This document shows positions 23,293 through 32,142 of a stretch of 46,983 nt of DNA, piece by piece (the stretch's first letter is position 1; the number at the start of each line of letters is the position of its first letter). The notes under the pieces are model-generated. The model ran no database searches and was not told the origin of the DNA. It saw nothing but the letters and a program-made list of their open reading frames with translations. This DNA is from Bacillota bacterium (GTDB lineage: Bacteria > Bacillota > JADQBR01), in contig JADQBR010000061.1 of the NCBI GenBank assembly GCA_016278515.1, forward strand, positions 1 to 46,983. The letters are read 5' to 3'. The position numbers were made by a program, and so were the translations under genes.

Positions 23293-24678
23293 ATGGTAAT
23301 AGAGGAATTGACTGCAATTCATTTTATTGGTATTGGCGGAGCTGGCATGAGCGGGCTGGCAACTATTCTTTTACAGTTGGGGCGACGGGTATCCGGTTCT
23401 GACCTTAAGGAATCTACCACCACTGCACTTTTAGAGGATATAGGGGCAAAAATTTCCATTGGTCACAAACGGGAGTATATGCCGCAAGAAACAAAATTAG
23501 TTGTAGTATCTACTGCCATACCAAAGAATAACCCGGAAATACTGGCTGCTCAGCAGTTAGGTGTTCCCATAGTACATAGAGGGGAAATGCTAGGCAGGTT
23601 GATGTCCAGACAAAAAGGCATAGCAGTATCAGGGGCCCATGGTAAGACTACGACTACTGCCATGATTTGCTTAATTCTCAGTGAACTTGATAGAGACCCA
23701 ACCATTTACGTCGGGGGTCATGTAGCTGCCTTTGGCAGTAATGCTAGGCTGGGGAAAGGTGAATATTTTGTTGCTGAAGCAGATGAAAGTGACGGTTCAT
23801 TTTTGAAACTAAATCCGCATATTGCAATAGTCACCAATGTGGAGAATGATCACTTAGACCATTATGGTTCGGAGGATAAAATAAAAGAAGCATTTATACA
23901 ATTCATCAGGAGAGTCCCTGGAAATGGTTTGGTTGTTGTTTGTAATGATGACCCCTTTTTAAGAAACATAGATCAGGCAATTACTGCTACTGTGATAAGT
24001 TATGCAATAGATAATGAAGCTGATTTAAGGGCAGACAGGATAAGTTTCGAAGGTGGGGTGTCAGCTGAAATACGGTATGAGGGTGAATTACTGGGAATGT
24101 TGAAGCTCTCAGTACCCGGTCGTCATAACTTATCTAATGCATTAGCTGCAGTGGCGGTTGCCTTAAAAATGGGGCTGCCTTTTGATAAGATAGCTGAGGC
24201 CCTAGGCAAATACCAAGGAGTCAACAGACGCTTTCAAACTATTGGCCGGCAGCAAGGGATATGGGTAGTGGATGATTATGCTCACCACCCAACAGAAATT
24301 GAGGCAACACTAAATGCGGCGCAAAGTACAACTGCAGAAAGAGTGGTCGCTGTTTTTCAACCACATAGGTACTCCCGAACCAGACAACTCTACAAAGAAT
24401 TCAGTCAAGCCTTTGGGCAGGCTGACATAGTTGTTTTAGATGAAATTTACTCCGCGGGAGAAGCACCTGTCTCTGGTGTATCCAGCGATTTAATCTACCA
24501 GAATCTTGCGGAAAAACAAAACGTTTATTTTGTTAAAGGGAAAGAAGCCATCGTTGATTTTTTGGAAAAAAATTGTCGGCCGGGAGACTTAGTATTAACT
24601 TTGGGGGCCGGAGACATTTGGCAAGTTGCCCAAAGATTTGTAGATCGCTTACAGACGAAAGAAAGAGTAGCTAAATAA
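23293..24678 (+). CDS. murC: UDP-N-acetylmuramate--L-alanine ligase
   Basis: 461 residues. N-terminal HFIGIGGAGMSGLA, ATP loop SGAHGKTTTTAM, VTNVENDHLDHYG and the C-terminal VVDDYAHHPTEIEATL and FQPHRYSRT motifs characteristic of MurC. Performs the first amino-acid addition to UDP-MurNAc. Its place after murG is the clostridial order; in Bacillus subtilis murC lies outside the dcw cluster. Confidence 0.97.
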   Translation: MVIEELTAIHFIGIGGAGMSGLATILLQLGRRVSGSDLKESTTTALLEDIGAKISIGHKREYMPQETKLVVVSTAIPKNNPEILAAQQLGVPIVHRGEMLGRLMSRQKGIAVSGAHGKTTTTAMICLILSELDRDPTIYVGGHVAAFGSNARLGKGEYFVAEADESDGSFLKLNPHIAIVTNVENDHLDHYGSEDKIKEAFIQFIRRVPGNGLVVVCNDDPFLRNIDQAITATVISYAIDNEADLRADRISFEGGVSAEIRYEGELLGMLKLSVPGRHNLSNALAAVAVALKMGLPFDKIAEALGKYQGVNRRFQTIGRQQGIWVVDDYAHHPTEIEATLNAAQSTTAERVVAVFQPHRYSRTRQLYKEFSQAFGQADIVVLDEIYSAGEAPVSGVSSDLIYQNLAEKQNVYFVKGKEAIVDFLEKNCRPGDLVLTLGAGDIWQVAQRFVDRLQTKERVAK

Positions 24679-24708
24679 TATCTAATGGCAGTTTAGTGGG
24701 GGAAAAAT

Positions 24709-25623
24709 ATGTTGGATAAAAAAGAAATTCATGATTTGACTTCCAGAATATCAGGACTCTGGGTTCTCAATGCTCCCATGGCTTCTTACACCACATTGAA
24801 GGTGGGAGGGCCCGCTGAAATATTAATAGAGGCCGAAAATGAACATGATGTGTTTTTGGTTATAGACTATGCCAAGAAGACTAATACTCCATTAACTATT
24901 TTGGGTAACGGTTCTAATTTACTGGTGTTGGATGGTGGCTTAAAAGGCATAGTCTTGCGATTAGGAGGCCACTTTAAAAAAATAAAGGTGTTAGATAATA
25001 AAATCACGGCCGGGGCTGCAGCATTACTGCCAAAGGTTGCAAGAACTGCCGCCAGCCATGGACTTACCGGATTAGAATTTGTTATTGGAATTCCTGCTAG
25101 CCTTGGAGGAGCAGTGGCCATGAATGCGGGTGTTCCTGAACAGGTGCTCAGTGATGTAATATCTTCTGTTCAGATAATTAATCAGCAGGGCCATACCCGA
25201 TCTTTTGCAAATGGCGAATTAGACTTTAGCTACAGACATTCAAATATAAATTCGCAGCAAGAAATTGTTTTGTCGGCTGAGCTTACTATGGAACACGGGG
25301 ATGAAGCAGAAATACGACTAAAGATGGAAGAGTATCTGAATAAACGAAAAGCGTCACAACCCATGGGTATGCCAAACGCTGGCAGTATCTTTAAGAACCC
25401 AGCAGGATACGCTGCAGGATGCCTTATTGACCAGGCCGGCCTAAAAGGTTTAACCAATGGTGGCGCTCAGATATCCACTAGACACGCAAACTTTATTATA
25501 AATGGGGGTCATGCATCAGCCAAGGACGTTTTAAATTTAATTCTACTTGCACAGAAAAGTGTCCTCAATCAATTTGGTGTTGAATTAGTTCCAGAAATAA
25601 AGATAGTGGGAGAGGAGAATTGA
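24709..25623 (+). CDS. murB: UDP-N-acetylenolpyruvoylglucosamine reductase
   Basis: 304 residues, FAD-dependent. TTLKVGGPAEILIEAE at the N-terminus, LGNGSNLLVLDGGLKG, GLEFVIGIPASLGGAVAMNAG and the catalytic-serine region MGMPNAGSIFKNP. The absence of the inserted Tyr loop of the E. coli enzyme and the length point to type II MurB. It reduces the enolpyruvyl group made by MurA, the next gene, using NADPH. Confidence 0.96.
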   Translation: MLDKKEIHDLTSRISGLWVLNAPMASYTTLKVGGPAEILIEAENEHDVFLVIDYAKKTNTPLTILGNGSNLLVLDGGLKGIVLRLGGHFKKIKVLDNKITAGAAALLPKVARTAASHGLTGLEFVIGIPASLGGAVAMNAGVPEQVLSDVISSVQIINQQGHTRSFANGELDFSYRHSNINSQQEIVLSAELTMEHGDEAEIRLKMEEYLNKRKASQPMGMPNAGSIFKNPAGYAAGCLIDQAGLKGLTNGGAQISTRHANFIINGGHASAKDVLNLILLAQKSVLNQFGVELVPEIKIVGEEN

Positions 25624-25641
25624 CAGCAGGAGGGAATGTAT

Positions 25642-26907
25642 ATGGAAAAGTTAATTATAGTAGGCGGATCAAAGCTGGAGGGTCAGATTACGGTCAGTGG
25701 ATCAAAAAACGCTATCTTACCCATTATGGCAGCAACTTTGTTGTGTGAGGGCGAAGCGGTAATACATGAAGTTCCGCGTCTAAAAGACGTAATGGTGATG
25801 ATACAGGTCCTAAGATTCCTTGGCGCAAAGGTCAAACTGGAAGGAAGCAACTTGGTAATTAATTCTGCATCCATTCAACCCCAGAAAATTAATGAAGTAT
25901 TAATGCGGAAACTAAGGGCTTCTAACCTAGTAATAGGATCTTTATTGGCACGTTTTGGTGAAGCTCAGGTTGCCTATCCTGGGGGATGTGCTATTGGGTC
26001 GCGACCCATGGATCTTCATATTAAAGGTTTCCAGAAAATGGGAGCGGTTGTGTCGGAGAAATATGGATATATTGAAGCTAAGGCTGATAAATTGGTCGGC
26101 ACAGATATTCATTTGGATTTTCCGAGTGTCGGAGCTACTGAAAATTTAATGATGGCGGCGGCCCTTAGTTCAGGAACAACTATATTGCGCAATGTTGCCA
26201 GAGAACCGGAAATCGTAGATCTACAAAATTTTCTCAATTTAATGGGCGGTAAGGTGGCAGGAGCAGGATTGGACATGATACGTATTACTGGTGTTCCTAG
26301 TTTGTCTTCTGCTGAACATGAAGTAATACCCGATAGGATAGAAACCGGGACTCATATGATTGCTGCGGCAGTTTCAAATGGCAGAGTTAAAATAAACAAT
26401 GTCATACCGGAACATGTAGGGCCCATAACGGCTAAGCTGCGGGAGGCAGGAATTGTAGTAAATGAAGGGAGCGATTATGTAGAAGTTTTTGCCAAACAGA
26501 GGCCGGGGCCAATAGATATTAAAACTCTCCCTTACCCCGGATTCCCAACAGACATGCAGGCGCAGATGATGGTGCTGATGGCAGTCGCAAATGGCACCGG
26601 TATAGTTTCGGAAAGTATTTTTGAAAATAGATATAAACATGTTGACGAGCTGCGGCGCTTGGGAGCTAAAATTAAACTAGAAGGAAAAGTGAGTGTAGTA
26701 AATGGAGTTCCACGGTTGAACGGAGCGTTGGTGGAGGCAACGGATCTTCGTGCAGGAGCAGCACTTATTATAGCCGGTCTGATAGCAGATGATATAACGG
26801 TAATAGAACAGGTTCATTATCTCGATCGGGGATACGAAAACATTGAACAAAAATATTCACAATTAGGTGCTCGCATAGTGCGGGTGAACAATGGGGTACA
26901 CAGCTGA
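25642..26907 (+). CDS. murA: UDP-N-acetylglucosamine 1-carboxyvinyltransferase
   Basis: 421 residues from ATG 25642, seven bases after GGAGGG; ATG 25636 sits one base from that site and is rejected. EPSP-synthase fold with VSGSKNAILPIMAATLL and the active-site Cys (about residue 116) in PGGCAIGSRPMDLH, the fosfomycin-reactive residue. First committed step of peptidoglycan synthesis. Ends in a terminator that overlaps the stop codon. Confidence 0.97.
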   Translation: MEKLIIVGGSKLEGQITVSGSKNAILPIMAATLLCEGEAVIHEVPRLKDVMVMIQVLRFLGAKVKLEGSNLVINSASIQPQKINEVLMRKLRASNLVIGSLLARFGEAQVAYPGGCAIGSRPMDLHIKGFQKMGAVVSEKYGYIEAKADKLVGTDIHLDFPSVGATENLMMAAALSSGTTILRNVAREPEIVDLQNFLNLMGGKVAGAGLDMIRITGVPSLSSAEHEVIPDRIETGTHMIAAAVSNGRVKINNVIPEHVGPITAKLREAGIVVNEGSDYVEVFAKQRPGPIDIKTLPYPGFPTDMQAQMMVLMAVANGTGIVSESIFENRYKHVDELRRLGAKIKLEGKVSVVNGVPRLNGALVEATDLRAGAALIIAGLIADDITVIEQVHYLDRGYENIEQKYSQLGARIVRVNNGVHS

Positions 26908-26925
26908 TAGATTGGCTGTTTTTTT
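26900..26925 (+). terminator. Rho-independent terminator at the murA end
   Basis: ACAGC (26900-26904) pairs with GCTGT (26915-26919) and is followed by T to 26925. The stem is short, so some readthrough to divIB is likely. Confidence 0.6.
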
Positions 26926-26989
26926 AATGTTTGTTTGGACAGGTTATTGGCATCCTGATATAATGTTTAGCAGGCGGAGGGGATAAGCG

Positions 26990-27742
26990 GTGAGTGTAAA
27001 AGTTGTAAGAAAAGTGAGGAATAGTACGAGTTCACTGTTTCTCCAAGGCAGTTTGTTTTTTTTGCTTTTATTGGTAGCAATTTTTTTCTTTATTAATTCT
27101 TCGTTTTTTAGTATCAGGGAAATAACTATTAATGGTACCAAAGAACTGCAAAAAGCAACTGTTTTAGATTTGGCAGGTGTCTCTGTGGGCGAAAACTTAA
27201 TAAAACTGGATATTGGTCAAATAAAAGCCCAAGTAGAATTAAGTTCTATGGTAGAGTTTATCACAGTTGAGAGAAAACTTCCCGACCAACTTATAATTAA
27301 TATCCGGGAACGCCAAGGAGCTGCCTTAGTAAGTTATCGCGACGGTTTTATTTTGTTAGATGAACAAGGTTATTACATACGGTTAGTCAATCGTTTAACT
27401 GATTCTAATTACCCTTTGATTAACGGGGCGCAGTTGCCAATAGATTTAGTTCCTGGCACGAAAGTAGAAGGAAAAGGTTTGAAGGAAGCCCTGAACATTG
27501 TATCTCATGTTCCCCCGGGAAAACTACTGACATTTACTGAAATACACGTTAAACCCGATAACAATTTAGAACTGTACACAGAAGAAGGAATAAGAGTTTT
27601 GGTAGGCGATAGCAGCAATATTGGGCGTAAGCTCCAATGGTTTTTTGAAATATACCGTCAGTTGTTAAAAGGAACGAACAAGGATAATATTGAATATGTT
27701 GATTTAAGTTTTGACGGGCCGCCAATAGTTAAATACCGTTAA
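26990..27742 (+). CDS. divIB: Cell division protein DivIB/FtsQ
   Basis: 250 residues: short basic cytoplasmic N-terminus, one membrane segment (about 19-39), then an outside POTRA domain beginning FFSIREITINGTKELQKATVLDLAGV and a DivIB/FtsQ beta domain (ERKLPDQLIINIRERQGAALV, FILLDEQGYYI). Bitopic divisome protein that stabilises the FtsL/DivIC complex. GTG start after GGCGGAGGGG. A terminator and a structured element separate it from ftsA, which in most relatives follows closely. Confidence 0.92.
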   Translation: MSVKVVRKVRNSTSSLFLQGSLFFLLLLVAIFFFINSSFFSIREITINGTKELQKATVLDLAGVSVGENLIKLDIGQIKAQVELSSMVEFITVERKLPDQLIINIRERQGAALVSYRDGFILLDEQGYYIRLVNRLTDSNYPLINGAQLPIDLVPGTKVEGKGLKEALNIVSHVPPGKLLTFTEIHVKPDNNLELYTEEGIRVLVGDSSNIGRKLQWFFEIYRQLLKGTNKDNIEYVDLSFDGPPIVKYR

Positions 27743-27749
27743 ATTATCT

Positions 27750-27773
27750 AAACACCTGTTGCTGGGTGTTTTT
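27750..27773 (+). terminator. Rho-independent terminator after divIB
   Basis: AAACACC (27750-27756) pairs with GGTGTTT (27765-27771), followed by T; the loop is 8 bases. Confidence 0.75.
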
Positions 27774-27775
27774 AA

Positions 27776-28065
27776 TGTATAGGAAATTATGGGTTGTGGA
27801 TAATTTTCTATACATGGGGGTTGTTAAGGGGGCAAGGCCCCCTTATGTTAATTAAGGAGGGTCTACCCGCAAGGGGCATGCCAAAACTCTAGAGCAACAA
27901 ATTGCTAAGAGTTTTGCTAACAGCGAAGCGACCTAGGGAACCAGGGTTCCCTCTGGGTAAGGATATAGAAGACTTGGCAACTTGTTGCCTTAGTCGCACT
28001 TAATGCCCCTTGGGTGCAAAAGCATTACCTATTAATGCCGAAAGGCATGAAATGCTTTTGTTTTT
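27776..28065 (+). ncRNA. Structured repeat element, probable ncRNA or non-autonomous mobile element
   Basis: This 290-base stretch has no credible gene but is dense with nested hairpins: 27776-27790/27800-27814 (15 pairs, one G-U); 27825-27832/27838-27845 (8); 27882-27890/27908-27916 (9) enclosing 27893-27897/27902-27906; 27971-27974/27992-27995 enclosing 27976-27980/27985-27989; and a terminal 28017-28026/28051-28060 stem (10) enclosing 28035-28039/28044-28048 with a GAAA tetraloop, then TTTTT. The last 70 bases recur at 1-68 with structure-preserving changes. Different hairpins at the two ends resemble IS200/IS605-type elements and their omega-RNA or HEARO derivatives, but I cannot confirm a family. 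Confidence 0.6.
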
Positions 28066-28214
28066 AGTCAATATGTGCTAAAAAAAGAGGAAAAAAACGA
28101 TTTTTAAAAAGAGGGAAAACTAAAAGTTTTGTTGAAATGACCCTGTATAGAGGTAGGAATCATTAAATTTTTATGTACGACGCAATCAACCAGTATCACT
28201 GGAGGTGCAGTTTT

Positions 28215-29450
28215 TTGACCTTGGGTAATGTCATTGTTGGTCTAGATATAGGAACATCTAAAGTTGTCGCAACAGTCGCGGAAGTTAACGAATATGGGCA
28301 AATCAATATTATTGGTATGGGTCGGACGGCATCTACAGGCTTGAAAAAAGGGTTAATAGTAGATATTGATCGAACAGTAAAAGGAATTAAAGAAGCCGTG
28401 GAAGCGGCTGAGCGCATGAGCGGTGTTGAGATTTCCGGCGTTACTGTCGGGATAGGAGGCCAACACATAAGCTCTTTAAAAAGTAGAGGGGTTGTAGGAA
28501 TTTCTAATGCCGAAAAAGAAGTAACCCCCAATGATGTTCAACGCGTGCTGCAAGCTTCTAAAGTAGTTACTTTGCCTCCGGACAGAAGGATTATTCACTG
28601 CTTACCTAGACAATATTTTATGGATGGCAACGATGGCATTATAGACCCGGTGGGTATGTCCGGCGAACGTCTTGAAGTAGAAACCATAATAGTTACAGGG
28701 TTGGCTACTGCCATTCAAAACATTATAAAAAGCGTGGCATTGGCCGATCTCCAGGTAGTAGAACTTGTGCTAAACCCATTGGCATCCGCTAACGCGGTAT
28801 TGCAGCCTGCAGAAAAAGACTTGGGGTGTGTATTAGTTGATATTGGCGGCGGGACCACGGAGATTACTATTTTTGATGAAGGCAGTTTATGGTGGACGGG
28901 TATAGTGCCAATTGGTGGTGATCACATTACCAGCGATTTAGCTATAGGGCTTCGTGCCCCCATCGATTTGGCTGAAAAAGTAAAGATGGAACACGGGTGT
29001 GTTTTAACGGAATTAGTACCTGATGACGAGTATATATCAGTGGTTGGGGTGGATAAACAAGAAGTCAAGCAAGTTTCCAAAAAATTTGTGTCCTCAATCA
29101 TTAAGCCTAGGATACAGGAAATACTTGGCATGGTTAAAGATCAGGTCGCTAGGTCAAATTACGCTGGAATGTTGCCAGGCGGCATTATCATTAGCGGCGG
29201 CGTCGCAGGGTTAGAGGGTTTGTCACAATTGGCGTCGCAGGAGTTAGGTCTACCTGTTCGAATTGGACGGCCTGACGGGGTAGGCGGACTGTTTGATATG
29301 GCAGAAGACCCAAGTTATGCAACTTCAATTGGCTTACTTATTCACGGCAGTAATCAATTGGCTTATCAGGAAACTGCTGCGGATGGCCAAGCGCTGAGTA
29401 GGGTTTGGGGAAAAATATCCGGGTGGCTAAAAGATTTTTTAGGATTATAA
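28215..29450 (+). CDS. ftsA: Cell division protein FtsA
   Basis: 411 residues from TTG 28215, seven bases after GGAGGTG (28201-28207); the longer frame from ATG 28173 runs through that site. Actin-fold: VIVGLDIGTSKVVATVAEV (phosphate 1), CVLVDIGGGTTEITIF (phosphate 2), PGGIIISGGVAGLEGL (adenosine motif), and a C-terminal amphipathic helix (VWGKISGWLKDFLGL) for membrane binding. Tethers FtsZ filaments to the membrane. Confidence 0.96.
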   Translation: MTLGNVIVGLDIGTSKVVATVAEVNEYGQINIIGMGRTASTGLKKGLIVDIDRTVKGIKEAVEAAERMSGVEISGVTVGIGGQHISSLKSRGVVGISNAEKEVTPNDVQRVLQASKVVTLPPDRRIIHCLPRQYFMDGNDGIIDPVGMSGERLEVETIIVTGLATAIQNIIKSVALADLQVVELVLNPLASANAVLQPAEKDLGCVLVDIGGGTTEITIFDEGSLWWTGIVPIGGDHITSDLAIGLRAPIDLAEKVKMEHGCVLTELVPDDEYISVVGVDKQEVKQVSKKFVSSIIKPRIQEILGMVKDQVARSNYAGMLPGGIIISGGVAGLEGLSQLASQELGLPVRIGRPDGVGGLFDMAEDPSYATSIGLLIHGSNQLAYQETAADGQALSRVWGKISGWLKDFLGL

Positions 29451-29474
29451 AGGGTAGTAAAGGGGGATATATTT

Positions 29475-30530
29475 GTGCTTGAGTTTGAAGAAATGGAAAA
29501 TACACAATTAGCAAAAATTAAAGTAATAGGAGTAGGAGGGGGAGGCAATAACGCTGTAAACAGAATGGTTATTGCCGGCCTTCAAGGAGTAGATTTTATT
29601 GCCATTAATACGGATTTCCAGTCGTTAAGATTATCAAAAGCAGAACATAAACTACAAATGGGTGAAAAGCTTACAAAGGGTTTGGGTGCCGGTGCGGATC
29701 CCGATATTGGGAAAAAGGCGGCTGAAGAAAGCAAAGAAGAACTTGTTCAGGCGTTAAAAGGTGCTGATATGGTTTTTGTTACTGCAGGAATGGGTGGAGG
29801 AACCGGGACAGGAGCAGCTCCTGTGGTAGCTGAGGTAGCAAGACAAGCCGGTGCACTAACAGTAGGAGTAGTTACTCGTCCTTTTACCTTTGAAGGAAGA
29901 AAACGGCAGCAACAAGCAGATATCGGTATTGAGGAATTACGTTCGCAAGTAGATACATTAATTACTATTCCTAATGACAAGCTGCTTCAAGTAGTAGACA
30001 AGAAAACTTCCATTACCGAAGCTTTTCGTGTTGCTGATGACGTATTGCGTCAAGGTGTACAGGGCATATCAGATTTAATAGCTGTTCCTGGGCTAATAAA
30101 CTTGGACTTTGCTGATGTCAAAACAATTATGGTTAATACCGGCTCTGCTTTGATGGGAATTGGTCGTGCAGCCGGTGATAAGAGGGCGACTGAAGCGGCT
30201 AAAATGGCCATTTCCAGCCCGTTGTTGGAAACATCTATAGAAGGAGCCAAAGGCGTATTGCTAAACATCACTGGTGGCAACAATCTGGGGCTATTTGAGG
30301 TTAATGAGGCGGCTGAAATTATAGCTAATGCCGCAGACCCCGAGGCTAACATAATCTTTGGTGCTGTAATTGATGAAGAGCTGGAGGATGAAGTCCTTAT
30401 AACTGTAATCGCTACAGGGTTTAATCAGGAAAGGCGCAGCTCCGCTTCAAAAGTATTGGACGATTTAACCACTATAAAACCTTTTAATGATGACGATTTA
30501 GAAATTCCTGCTTTTTTACGTAGAAAGTAG
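29475..30530 (+). CDS. ftsZ: Cell division GTPase FtsZ
   Basis: 351 residues. [16 protein letters not shown] near the N-terminus, tubulin signature [13 protein letters not shown] near residue 110, the T7-type loop [11 protein letters not shown], and the conserved C-terminal peptide [12 protein letters not shown] that binds FtsA and SepF. GTP-dependent polymer that forms the Z ring. GTG 29475 lies eight bases after AAGGGGG, 24 bases from ftsA; the pair is one transcript. Confidence 0.98.
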   Translation: MLEFEEMENTQLAKIKVIGVGGGGNNAVNRMVIAGLQGVDFIAINTDFQSLRLSKAEHKLQMGEKLTKGLGAGADPDIGKKAAEESKEELVQALKGADMVFVTAGMGGGTGTGAAPVVAEVARQAGALTVGVVTRPFTFEGRKRQQQADIGIEELRSQVDTLITIPNDKLLQVVDKKTSITEAFRVADDVLRQGVQGISDLIAVPGLINLDFADVKTIMVNTGSALMGIGRAAGDKRATEAAKMAISSPLLETSIEGAKGVLLNITGGNNLGLFEVNEAAEIIANAADPEANIIFGAVIDEELEDEVLITVIATGFNQERRSSASKVLDDLTTIKPFNDDDLEIPAFLRRK

Positions 30531-30561
30531 GTATTATCTTAACTGCTGAAAGCATATAATT

Positions 30562-30617
30562 AGTTGGAAAGTTGGAAAGTTGGAAAGTTGGAAAGTTAGA
30601 AAGTTGGTATGTTGGAA
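30562..30617. repeat. 8-bp tandem repeat downstream of ftsZ
   Basis: Seven consecutive 8-base units based on AGTTGGAA; the first four are identical and the last three have one or two changes. The rest of the gap before the next gene (30618-30782) shows no gene, only a short AACCT/AGGTT hairpin with a T-run on the minus strand near 30690-30716, and a TATAAT at 30757-30762. Confidence 0.85.
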
Positions 30618-30782
30618 AGACTCGATTTCGATGCGCCTGGGTAGGTTCAACCGTAGGGCACGTACACAACTAACTTTTAGTTTGGAGATGAAAAAACCTC
30701 CACTCCAGAGAAGGTTCAATTTATAACCGCGAGGCAAATGAGCACCTTTATCTCTCTATAATAGACTGGAGGTTGGTGCAAG

Positions 30783-30986
30783 TTGTATTTGTATTCTGTC
30801 TTTGCTTTGGTGTTAAGCGTAGTATTTAGTACCAGTATTAGTTTATATCTTGTAAATTATAGGATGTTCATTAAAAGTAAATATATTAAGGTCATATTGT
30901 TTTTTCTTTTCAGTATAATAATCTTTGTACTTGTATCTTCTTTAATTATTTTCTTAGTTTGGCCTCCGTATTTATTCTATAGCTAA
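30783..30986 (+). CDS. Small two-segment membrane protein of unknown function
   Basis: 67 residues, TTG start nine bases after GGAGG. Two hydrophobic segments (about residues 3-24 and 36-61) joined by a short basic loop (NYRMFIKSKYIK). A TATAAT lies 20 bases upstream and a strong terminator directly follows, so it looks like a single-gene unit between ftsZ and spoIIGA. No family recognised; sporulation or division function is only suggested by position. Confidence 0.5.
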   Translation: MYLYSVFALVLSVVFSTSISLYLVNYRMFIKSKYIKVILFFLFSIIIFVLVSSLIIFLVWPPYLFYS

Positions 30987-30994
30987 CCGCCACT

Positions 30995-31024
30995 AATACC
31001 CACAGTTTTTGTGGGTATTTTTGT
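30995..31024 (+). terminator. Rho-independent terminator
   Basis: Perfect 10-bp stem (30995-31004 with 31010-31019), loop GTTTT, then a T-rich tail. It isolates spoIIGA from upstream transcription. Confidence 0.9.
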
Positions 31025-31042
31025 TTTCCCAGCATCCATAAA

Positions 31043-31075
31043 ATGACAAACTTTTGAATTTAGTTGCGTTATAAT
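31043..31075 (+). promoter_or_regulatory. Possible spoIIG promoter with long spacer
   Basis: ATGACA (31043-31048) and TATAAT (31070-31075) are 21 bases apart. The Bacillus spoIIG promoter is known for a 22-base spacer and dependence on Spo0A~P. The sequence across the -35 reads TTTGTCATT on the minus strand, a partial 0A box. This is suggestive only. Confidence 0.4.
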
Positions 31076-31158
31076 TATGTTGGTAGTAATGTTTCAGGTT
31101 ATGAGCTCATATAATTTGTAGCAATGGGGGACAATGCAGACAGCCAGGGGGGAAGCCT

Positions 31159-32100
31159 GTGCACCAAGGAGATATTGTTTATTTAGACGTGATTTTTCTG
31201 ATTAACCTGATTATGGATTATGTTATTCTTTGGGCTGCGGGCAAGTTCGCAGAAAATAGATCCTCCATAACGAGGTTGGCCATTGGTGCTTTGACTGGGG
31301 CCATATGGTCATTGGTGATATTTTATCTATTATATTTCGGGTCAGATAACATAAGTAGTCTAAAGCTACTGTTTGTTAAATTGATTGCTTCTGTGACAAT
31401 GGTTATTATTTCATTTCCTAGCAAGAATCTCAAAAAGTTTTTCCATACGTTAGTCTACTTGTATTTAGTAGCGTTTGCTATGGGCGGCGCAATGTTGGGT
31501 TCTATTTATTTGTTTCAAAATAACCCCTCAACCTATACTACTATGAACGGTTTAATGCTTTTTTTAATTAATGTACGATACACATGGCTAATGACTGCTA
31601 TCGCTATTGCAATTATTGCGGCTATTTGGGGCAGGAAATTCATAAAACGAAATATAATGCGTTCCATGATGCAAGTTCCAGTAGTAATAAAATTTGGCGA
31701 GCAACGATTGGCTGTGAAAGCACTGGTAGACACAGGTAACAACTTGAGAGACCCTTTGACTAACAAACCTGTCATGATAGCCGAATATAATGCCTTACAT
31801 ATGCTCTTCCCAGAAAAATTCAGGGTTCTCTTTGAAAAAGATAGTAGTAATATTGAAGCAATAATCAAATGTATGGAAAATGAACCGGAATGGAGCTTTA
31901 GAGTCAGGTTGATACCGTTTTCATCTATTGGGAAGACCAACGGCATGTTATTGGGACTTCGTCCTGATAATGTAGTTATTGTAACCGACGATCGGACGGT
32001 AAAAGTGAAAGAAGTAATTATTGCACTTTATGACAAAAGGCTGTCGGCTAAGGGAGAATATCGTGCATTGCTTCATCCGGATATTTTAAATGCGGCCTAG
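31159..32100 (+). CDS. spoIIGA: Sporulation sigma-E processing peptidase SpoIIGA
   Basis: 313 residues. Five membrane segments in the first half (about residues 8-155), then a cytoplasmic aspartic-protease domain with catalytic D191 in VKALVDTGNNLRDPLTNKPV and the later PFSSIGKTNGMLLGLRPD stretch. It cleaves pro-sigma-E in the mother cell after the SpoIIR signal from the forespore. GTG start after AGGGGGGAAG. sigE follows after 42 bases, as in Bacillus. Confidence 0.95.
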   Translation: MHQGDIVYLDVIFLINLIMDYVILWAAGKFAENRSSITRLAIGALTGAIWSLVIFYLLYFGSDNISSLKLLFVKLIASVTMVIISFPSKNLKKFFHTLVYLYLVAFAMGGAMLGSIYLFQNNPSTYTTMNGLMLFLINVRYTWLMTAIAIAIIAAIWGRKFIKRNIMRSMMQVPVVIKFGEQRLAVKALVDTGNNLRDPLTNKPVMIAEYNALHMLFPEKFRVLFEKDSSNIEAIIKCMENEPEWSFRVRLIPFSSIGKTNGMLLGLRPDNVVIVTDDRTVKVKEVIIALYDKRLSAKGEYRALLHPDILNAA

Positions 32101-32142
32101 TCGGGGCTTGGAGTTAAAACAACGAAGATTAGGGGTGATAGT

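Noticed and set aside
27795-27803. TGTGGATAA, a perfect DnaA-box complement
   Set aside because: Single copy in the loop/stem of the structured element; one exact 9-mer is not unlikely in 47 kb, and there is no AT-rich origin or dnaA nearby.
27971-27995. Group I intron core (AAGGATATAGAAGAC resembles the S element)
   Set aside because: No matching P, Q or R elements and no interrupted gene; divIB and ftsA are both complete on either side.
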